Below, one piece after another: positions 57,961 through 64,000 of a DNA stretch of 64,000 bases. This stretch comes from JBBDNV01 sp040877415 (GTDB lineage Bacteria > Planctomycetota > Planctomycetia > Pirellulales > PALSA-1355), in assembly GCA_040877415.1 (NCBI GenBank), contig JBBDNV010000102.1:31762-95761 (forward strand). Direction: 5' to 3'. The notes under the pieces were generated by a model that did not search any database, was not told where the DNA came from, and saw nothing but the letters and a program-made list of their open reading frames with translations. The number at the start of each line of letters is the position of its first letter. Positions within the stretch are counted from its first letter, which is position 1. The position numbers were made by a program, and so were the translations under genes.

Positions 57961-60900
57961 TCAGGCTTGCTTGATGAAGTACCAGGATGGCCACGCCTCC
58001 CTTGTGCAATGGGCGACGAGATCGGCCTCACGCTCAAAAGACCGTACCGCACTTTTAACACCAAAGTCTGCCTCAGGCAAGTCGCCGTCCAAATAGTCAT
58101 GTCCGGCCAGTACGCCACCAGGTCGAACCTTTTGCATCCACGAGCGAATGTCGCGAAGGGTCGCTTCGAGTGCGTGGTTCGCATCAAGGTAGACGAAATC
58201 CAGCGACTCATTCCCGAAGGCGTGAACCGCCTCCTGCGAAAGCTGTCGGTGGATCATATATCGGCCTGTGTGCGCCACAAGATTGCGGTGAACCTCAGCC
58301 AAACACGATTCGTGTTCAGTATCCGAAAGGTTTGAGATATCGCGGTAGTCGTCAAGGTGACGCCACGGATCGATGAGATGCAGGACTGCTCCCCGCCATC
58401 GATCCAGGAACATTCGTGAGAACGCACCGCGCAAGACTCCGATTTCTGCCGCCTGGCCGAGCAGTCCTCGACCGTTCAAAAAACTGCCAAAATGTTCGCG
58501 TGTCGCGATCTGGGCGATTGCTTTCGCGTCGCTTGAATGCATGATTCGTGCCGCTTCCTCGACCCATTCGGCTATGAGTCGCCTCCGCTCGCAGTGCGGC
58601 AGGCCATGAGCGGCAATCACGACGGGCGAGTGAGACGTGACGGCACCAGGTGTGGTGTTGTAGGCTGCAGCCAACTCCACCAGGAGCCCAGCGAATTCCG
58701 TTCGCTCAGCAAGCGAATTGATCGCCAACTGCTCCATCCACGCGCTCGTGTTTTCAGGTTCCCGATGAACCGCTTCAAAGAACTTCTCAGTAGCTGACGA
58801 GCGCACTACAATTACCACTCCAGAATTCCAATGAAGCGGATTGGGATGTTTGACCATGCCGATGCCCTGGTCGGTGAGTTCCGCCAGATTGACGTTTGTG
58901 TCCAGAATGACCGCGTCGGCGTCTAGCCAGACAATACGCTCATATCCTGCCCTCATTGCTGATAGAATGAGCGATATCTTCCCCCAGCCCGCTCTTTTTG
59001 GGGCTGCAGGATTGCTCTCAGCATAGCAGTAGTCAAGGCCATGTCGTTGCGCATACGAGCGATGGTGTGCGCGGGTGTTTTCAAGCAGTTCCCGATGCTG
59101 ACCTGTAGCCAGTTGAATTAAGACTCCTTTGTTTCTAGGGAAATTCTGACGTTCGCCAGCTTCGAATAACAAGCCGGGATCTAGTGCGGCAACTGGCGGC
59201 CGGCCTTCCCTATCGTGGATCCGCTCCAAGCAGGTTACAACGATCTCGGAAAGAATTGTGTCGGCGGTAACCTGCTGTCGTAAAGTGTCGAAGGAGTCCA
59301 CGCCCAAGGGCATTGGGAGTGACTCGAGCGAACCACGAAAGATTCTCGTTTCCTGCTTTTCAGGCTCGGATGGCATCTGAACTCGAACGCGAATCCCGCG
59401 AATCTGGTCCGGAACGCAGGACATCAGTCGATCCAGTTCGGCGAAGTGCTGCTCTTCGATAAACTCGTTGGCTTTGAGCAAGATGAGCCACTCGTCCGAG
59501 CCGCCGGTAGTCCGAGTGATTGATCCGGACGACACGACCTCGGCGCCGTATTCCCCGGCGATGGCTCTCGTTCGCGTTGAGATTCCCACGTCGAGCACCG
59601 CCAACGTTCCTACGAACGGGTGAAGGCGGCAAAGGCACTCCCCCATCGCTTGGTCGTCCGTTGTGGGAATAACCAAAGCCGCCAAGCCCTTCGTGGAACC
59701 ACAACTAGCGCCGCGAATTGGACGTTGCTGGCGCACCAGTGCATGGATTCGTTCCACCACCTGCCTTGCAGTATTTGACCACGTGAACCGTTCCCGGGCT
59801 GCTCTGGCGGCGTTTAAGCCCACTTGGTGCGTTGCTGCTCGTTTTGTCGCGGCATGACGCATAAGACGACGAAGGTCGTCGATTGAAACCAGGAACTCAG
59901 TACCGGGCTTGCAAAGACCTGGCATCCCGTTTCTAACCTCTTCAGACGGCACAACGTAGCCCAAACCATGCTGTACAAAATCGTCCGTCGGGCCTCCCTT
60001 TGGAACGATGGGAGCCAGCCCACAGGCCATCGCTTCAAGCACGGGGAGCCCGAAGCCCTCACCGCGATAGGGCGCCACCAGGCAATGGCACGCTGTGTAC
60101 AGACTTGCCAATTGACCTGCGGTGAAGTCGGCGTCCATGTAGATTATCTCAGGACACTTGTCGTCCTCTACAAGTCGCTGGATCTGTTGCCGCCAATTGG
60201 ATCGCAAGTAGAACGAGCGGGTTCCAACGTCCTTGATAACGAGGCATACATCGTCGGTTGGCATGAACTCCGCCAAGTACGCATCTAGTACGCGGTCAAT
60301 TCCCTTTCGATGAATCGTACCGCCAACAAAAATGAAACAGAACGACTTTTGAGTGCAGAGGGCCAGCGGAGGCGCTGCAGGATTGAATACAGCCGGGTCG
60401 ATGCCCCATGGGATTACCTGGATCTTTTCTGGCGGAATGCCGCTGTCGACGTAGACCCTCTTGACGTAATTGGACGGGGCCCAGATTTCGTCGACTTCAT
60501 CACACAGGGGCTGGATCCACTCGTTCGGCAAGTGACCGAACTCCCATGGCTGGATATGAACCCAAAGACCCGTCTCCGGACGCACCCAGTTCGGCGGATA
60601 AGCATGACGAATTGTCACGTCCGGCTCGCCGGCAAGGTCGCGGCCTACCAACGGAAGCAACTCGTCAGATCGCGGCGCCAAGCGATCGTCGGCTGGGTTG
60701 TGGAAGACGCGGCGCAGGCGGACCGCAATCGAATCCACTCTGCATAGTTCAAGTAGCAGGCTCTCGTTTATGTTGGAAAAGCTGTGTCCGGCGAACAGCT
60801 CGCCCTCCCAGTCAACGCGCAGCTGGGATGTCCGCGGCGGCGGCAGCGGCAGCGGCCGCAGCCTGCGCTCGAACGTCGCAATCGCCGTTTCCACGACTTC

Positions 60901-62271
60901 ACAATCGCCATCGACAACGGGCGGGATAACGCGAAGCCGTTCCGGCGCGAGTCCTTTGCGCCGTAGAATGCTTTTCTGCGATTCCGTGTCAATCCACACC
61001 TCGTCAAACAGCTGGGCGCGCTCGAGCCATTCGTCGCATATCTGCTCTATCGCCGATGGCCAGTGCGTCCGCAACACGCGGACAACATCGCTAGCGTCTG
61101 GGGCGGCCGTATGCGGCGGGTCGTATACAATTCCGACCGAGTGCTTCGGTCGTCGAGCGCGACATAAGGACTTCAAAAGGCCTCGATCACCATGTCGGGT
61201 CTCCAGCATCGCGATCAAATCGCCGGTGTCGACTGCCACCTCCCGGTCAGTCTTAGCTATGGCCGCAGCCAATCCGACGATTTCTGGAAGCCTGAGGGCT
61301 TGCCTAGGATCAGCAACCCGCAGGACGATTCCGAGAGGACACGTTGGGGCGGTGGCCCGACAAACGGCGAGATAGTATTCCATCGCCGCCATGAACTCGT
61401 CCAAATCCGCCGGTGCGCTGACGACATCGGAGCGCCGCTCTAAGTCGATGAGTTTCGCGTGTGTCATCCAACGATATTGTCCAGCCAGCCATGAAAGGAT
61501 CCAGCCGAGCGATCCGTCAAGGTCACCGCGATGAAGTTCGTAGTATGCCCAGAGGTCGCGTACCATGGCGTGAACTGCAGCTCTCCAATCGTACTTCGTG
61601 TTGTGCGCCTTGAGTTGAACCGCCTCAGTGGTCGTATAGTTGTTGCACTTTGATAAGTAGTGTGCCACGTCGCGGTAGCTGTAATGCGGTACGGCCAACT
61701 CCGGGTCCGGTGGGAATCGCCATTCGCGTCCATGAAGCTTGACGCCGCTATGCAAATCGTGCCCATATTCAAAATGACCGCGCTTGAGCACGCGACAGCC
61801 GGTGTACCCAGGCCACCAACCGCAGTGCTGAATCCATTGACCGCAGAAGTACGACTTGAATGGGATGTTGATGGCCTCGAATTCATGTCCGCGGTTGCGA
61901 ATGAGCTCATTTACCAGTTGACCCGTACGTTCCGGAATTCGCTCATCCGCATCCACGAACCAAAGCCAATCGAAACGCGCCTCTGGAATCGCAATGTTTC
62001 TCACGGCGTCGAAGTTTGGAACGTTTGGGTGCGACAGAACCCGATCGACAAGTCGCTTTGCAAGCTCCACAGTTCGGTCCGTGCTCTCAGTATCGATTAG
62101 CAGCACTTCGCCGACATGCGGACGAAGCGCTCTGATGCAGTCGACGATACTGTGCTCTTCGTTGTGGGCTAGAATGATGCCGGAGATCATCGCGACGCTC
62201 ACAGTTGGGACTGCATGGTTGCCCTCCTCGTTTATATTGCGTCGCGCGCAATCGTCAACTTGATTCCGCAT
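57961..62271 (-). CDS. Multi-domain glycosyltransferase/methyltransferase fusion
   Basis: 1,436 residues from ATG 62271; homology starts at MISGIILAHNEEHSIVDCIR (ATG 62190), so that start is possible. Order: GT2 domain (30-240) with DTESTDRT and FVDADERIPE; linker; GT4-type GT-B domain (~480-880) with VHIQPWEFGHLPNEW and PYRGEGFGLPVLEAMACGLAP; a degenerate GT2-like part (~900-1000); a GT34/galactosyltransferase-like domain (~1040-1245) with the DxD in RIVWLDADAVIL and HWNSGVVIV; and a class I methyltransferase (~1250-1436) with AAEIGVLRGAFSRMFL and LDFVYLDANHALEATLRDIR. It should be a cytoplasmic machine building a decorated, methylated glycan. Its operon partners are not clear. Confidence 0.85.
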   Translation of the reverse strand: MRNQVDDCARRNINEEGNHAVPTVSVAMISGIILAHNEEHSIVDCIRALRPHVGEVLLIDTESTDRTVELAKRLVDRVLSHPNVPNFDAVRNIAIPEARFDWLWFVDADERIPERTGQLVNELIRNRGHEFEAINIPFKSYFCGQWIQHCGWWPGYTGCRVLKRGHFEYGHDLHSGVKLHGREWRFPPDPELAVPHYSYRDVAHYLSKCNNYTTTEAVQLKAHNTKYDWRAAVHAMVRDLWAYYELHRGDLDGSLGWILSWLAGQYRWMTHAKLIDLERRSDVVSAPADLDEFMAAMEYYLAVCRATAPTCPLGIVLRVADPRQALRLPEIVGLAAAIAKTDREVAVDTGDLIAMLETRHGDRGLLKSLCRARRPKHSVGIVYDPPHTAAPDASDVVRVLRTHWPSAIEQICDEWLERAQLFDEVWIDTESQKSILRRKGLAPERLRVIPPVVDGDCEVVETAIATFERRLRPLPLPPPRTSQLRVDWEGELFAGHSFSNINESLLLELCRVDSIAVRLRRVFHNPADDRLAPRSDELLPLVGRDLAGEPDVTIRHAYPPNWVRPETGLWVHIQPWEFGHLPNEWIQPLCDEVDEIWAPSNYVKRVYVDSGIPPEKIQVIPWGIDPAVFNPAAPPLALCTQKSFCFIFVGGTIHRKGIDRVLDAYLAEFMPTDDVCLVIKDVGTRSFYLRSNWRQQIQRLVEDDKCPEIIYMDADFTAGQLASLYTACHCLVAPYRGEGFGLPVLEAMACGLAPIVPKGGPTDDFVQHGLGYVVPSEEVRNGMPGLCKPGTEFLVSIDDLRRLMRHAATKRAATHQVGLNAARAARERFTWSNTARQVVERIHALVRQQRPIRGASCGSTKGLAALVIPTTDDQAMGECLCRLHPFVGTLAVLDVGISTRTRAIAGEYGAEVVSSGSITRTTGGSDEWLILLKANEFIEEQHFAELDRLMSCVPDQIRGIRVRVQMPSEPEKQETRIFRGSLESLPMPLGVDSFDTLRQQVTADTILSEIVVTCLERIHDREGRPPVAALDPGLLFEAGERQNFPRNKGVLIQLATGQHRELLENTRAHHRSYAQRHGLDYCYAESNPAAPKRAGWGKISLILSAMRAGYERIVWLDADAVILDTNVNLAELTDQGIGMVKHPNPLHWNSGVVIVVRSSATEKFFEAVHREPENTSAWMEQLAINSLAERTEFAGLLVELAAAYNTTPGAVTSHSPVVIAAHGLPHCERRRLIAEWVEEAARIMHSSDAKAIAQIATREHFGSFLNGRGLLGQAAEIGVLRGAFSRMFLDRWRGAVLHLIDPWRHLDDYRDISNLSDTEHESCLAEVHRNLVAHTGRYMIHRQLSQEAVHAFGNESLDFVYLDANHALEATLRDIRSWMQKVRPGGVLAGHDYLDGDLPEADFGVKSAVRSFEREADLVAHCTREAWPSWYFIKQA

Positions 62272-62568
62272 GTTCTCAAATCAGCACTCGGCGTTTTCGT
62301 CTACCGGCCGTTGTCGGCGCGCCAGCGGCGAACGAGGGACCTTCCGACTCGTGTCGTACAGCAACTTTGTGCAGTCGACAATGTCTGCGAAGCTGCTCCA
62401 GCTTAACTCGCCTCCATGCAACCTTGTGGCTCACCGCAGCCGTACACCTATTCTGTGGTAAGCAGGGACGATCAACTATCCTAGGTAAGTTCCATTGGGC
62501 GCAATCGGTGGTCAGCCGTCGGGCTGGCCATCGTGCGGGTGCAACAAGCTACGTCGACTAGGAAGGGA
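62272..62568. other. Intergenic region, nothing recognised
   Basis: About 300 bp between two leftward genes. Short frames on both strands lack homology; no terminator or repeat was seen. Confidence 0.45.
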
Positions 62569-62931
62569 TCAGATCTCACCACTGCGAAGGGCATTGTGGA
62601 GGGCGGCGACGGCCACCATGGGACAATGGCGCTTGTCGGGCGGAACCCCACCGAGGGCTGCGGAGAGATCGTCGGCGGTGATCGCCAGGCATTCGGCTAT
62701 CGAGCGGCGTTCGATGAGCTCGGTCAGCATCGAACCGGATGCAGTCGTGACGCCGCAGCCGAAGGATTCGAACGTCGCTTTAGAAACTCGGTCTCCCTCG
62801 ATCCGCAGATAGACGACAAACGTCGCCCCGCCTGAAATCGACGCCTGGCCGGTGCGATTGGCCGAACCCATCCGGCCCTGGTTCCTGGGCTCTTGGAAGT
62901 GCTCCATCAGGATCGCGGAGAATCGAGCCAT
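62569..62931 (-). CDS. NifU/IscU N-terminal-like protein lacking one scaffold cysteine
   Basis: 120 residues. MARFSAILMEHFQEPRNQGR, FESFGCGVTTASGSMLTELI and LGGVPPDKRHCPMVAVAAL follow the Fe-S scaffold IscU/NifU-N. Of the three cluster-binding cysteines, the second (FGCG) and third (HC) are present; the first, normally in a CGD motif, is replaced by GGA (SISGGATFVVYL), which also loses the regulatory Asp. Normal cluster assembly is therefore doubtful, so it may have another role. Its start overlaps the preceding gene by 25 bp. No IscS, IscA or other Isc gene is nearby. Confidence 0.78.
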   Translation of the reverse strand: MARFSAILMEHFQEPRNQGRMGSANRTGQASISGGATFVVYLRIEGDRVSKATFESFGCGVTTASGSMLTELIERRSIAECLAITADDLSAALGGVPPDKRHCPMVAVAALHNALRSGEI

Positions 62932-63392
62932 GCTTCCACTTCCGATTTCCTGCCAATTGCGACCGCTTCCGATTCGTCGATCACGACAACCGCGATTGGA
63001 AAGCCGTGTTCCAGAGCGCGCAAAAGATCAATGCCTTCGAGTTTCTCCAGCGGGGTCACAGGCAGCTTTGCCAGTTTCGAAAGGACTCCTCGGCGATAGA
63101 CCGTCTGCCGGAGCCAGCGATAGAATCGTGGCGATTCCGACGATTTCGACTCGGCCGTTGGTTCTTGGACATAGGGAATTCGCTTCCGGCTCAGGTAGAG
63201 CGCCCGACCGCGCGCGTCCATAACGACTTTGACACAATTTGAGTCATCGAGTTGTGATATTTCGCGGATCGGTACAACGAGCGTGGCGATTCCGACGTCT
63301 GGAGTCGTCGCCAGCAATTCCACTGCTCGATCGACTGGCGATCCAGGTGACAGCTCCCCGGGCTGGCTGACTACGATCTCACTGCTCTCCAC
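62907..63392 (-). pseudogene. KdsB-like CMP-KDO synthetase, N-terminally truncated
   Basis: 161 residues from GTG 63392, matching the last two thirds of 3-deoxy-manno-octulosonate cytidylyltransferase: a stub like the KdsB QGDEPELSP segment (QPGELSPGSPVDRAVELL), VGIATLVVPI, NCVKVVMDARGRALYLSRKR, PVTPLEKLEGIDLLRALEHG and IAVVVIDESEAVAIGRKSEV. The nucleotide-binding N-terminus of about 90 residues is missing and a stop codon lies just upstream in frame, so CMP-KDO synthesis is unlikely. It overlaps the NifU-like gene and may survive only as a remnant or a repurposed domain. Confidence 0.72.
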
Positions 63393-63582
63393 TGGCGCGT
63401 CCTTTTACGGCAACCGCCGTAATCAGTGATGTCCGTGATGTCCCTTTGCTTGCCTTGAACTCCATCGTGTGGCACACCGGGCAGTACGCCAGAGCGGTCA
63501 AAGTGGCGGTCGGCTTCCAGCTTGCGGAACGGCAGGTCTGCAGGGATGGGCATCCTTCGACCGCGACGGACTACCGCCCCCG

Positions 63583-64000
63583 CTATTTGTGGAGCCTGGG
63601 CAGGCGGACTTTGAATTCTTCGCTCAGCACATCCTTATGGAAATCGTCGAGCCAACTCGAAGCTACGGCAAATCCCACTCTTGCAGCATCCGCGTTCTCC
63701 CTTACGGGCGCGAAAAAAACGAACGATCCCCCCCTAGGAAGCTTTTGGACTTCGTTCGGGGGAACGTAGCTATTCCGTACTTCGTCCCACGTTCCATGAA
63801 CACGGTTCGAGACAAGCGTATCTGGGACACCTGGAGCAGCACCTCGATACCATAGTGTATGACCAGAATTATTCTTCACCGACATGACGGCACACAGAAC
63901 CGCTTGTTCCCCTGGAAGGTCCTCGACGAAAGCAAAGCGCTCCAGCCGAAACTCAACGTCGACGCTGCCCGGTAACAAGTGCCCGGGTCGCAATAGATAT
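63583..64000 (-). CDS. Hypothetical protein, 5' end outside window
   Basis: The frame is open to the window edge, so the true start may lie beyond 64000; a TTG at 63993 is the only candidate inside. The visible 136 residues are beta-rich: FRLERFAFVEDLPGEQAVLC, MSVKNNSGHTLWYRG and GGSFVFFAPVRENADAARVG. No signal peptide or known motif is seen in this part. The following 190 bp (63393-63582) hold no supported gene. Confidence 0.5.
   Translation of the reverse strand, partial: YLLRPGHLLPGSVDVEFRLERFAFVEDLPGEQAVLCAVMSVKNNSGHTLWYRGAAPGVPDTLVSNRVHGTWDEVRNSYVPPNEVQKLPRGGSFVFFAPVRENADAARVGFAVASSWLDDFHKDVLSEEFKVRLPRLHK

Noticed and set aside
63371..63582. Frames with a CPVCH sequence (possible cytochrome c motif)
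   Set aside because: The frame holding CPVCH has a stop shortly upstream and no start or signal peptide; heme binding is not supported.
1..64000. CRISPR arrays, rRNA genes, conjugation (type IV secretion) genes
   Set aside because: None seen on either strand; repeats found are isolated pairs or gene-internal.

Overview
The window is GC-rich genomic DNA that looks planctomycetal (my inference: Pirellulales-like). Pointers are a giant surface protein with an LExR-type N-terminal motif followed by Calx-beta and lectin modules, a HARE-HTH protein with a lysine-rich tail, many PAS hybrid kinases, and IS and integrase relics of types common in that phylum. No rRNA, intact tRNA or CRISPR array was seen. 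One 100-N assembly gap lies at 10485-10584.

Region 1 (1-12.6 kb, plus strand) is an exopolysaccharide locus: three GT4 glycosyltransferases, an O-antigen ligase/polymerase-like membrane protein and a Wzz/GumC-type chain-length protein. It ends in a giant exported protein whose N-terminal part is a copper radical oxidase (galactose/glyoxal oxidase fold, all metal and cofactor residues present), followed by Calx-beta, FN3 and L-type lectin repeats.

Region 2 (12.98-56.1 kb) is a genomic island bounded by a perfect 74-bp direct repeat containing the 3' half of a tRNA-Ser(CGA). A decayed integrase tail abuts the left copy, so islands may be stacked in tandem. The left and centre carry a stress and envelope set: CsbD-like proteins, two DUF892 ferritin-like proteins, DUF883/YqjD-E-like membrane proteins, DUF1328, DUF3309, lmo0937, PRC-barrel, BON, YflT-like, AI-2E, cardiolipin synthase, TerC, Mn-catalase and GlsB/YeaQ proteins. 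The same island encodes hybrid histidine kinases, an Hpt protein, a lone receiver and an NtrC-type sigma-54 activator. Nine candidate sigma-54 (-24/-12) promoters, all found by eye, lie 45-100 bp before the small stress genes. My main hypothesis is an island-borne phosphorelay and sigma-54 stress regulon. The right part holds the mobility module (prim-pol/helicase, excisionase, zinc-finger/HTH protein, tyrosine integrase) and a translationally coupled KaiC-like ATPase/hybrid kinase pair.

Region 3 (56.1-64 kb) has an IS66 relic, a well-preserved IS630 element with an A7 frameshift site, a 1,436-residue multi-glycosyltransferase/methyltransferase fusion, a NifU/IscU-like protein lacking one scaffold cysteine, an N-terminally truncated KdsB, and an unidentified protein leaving the window.

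Decay is widespread in the island: remnants of IS481-like, IS3 and IS5 transposases, YihY and two receiver domains, plus a Rieske oxidoreductase with one in-frame stop.
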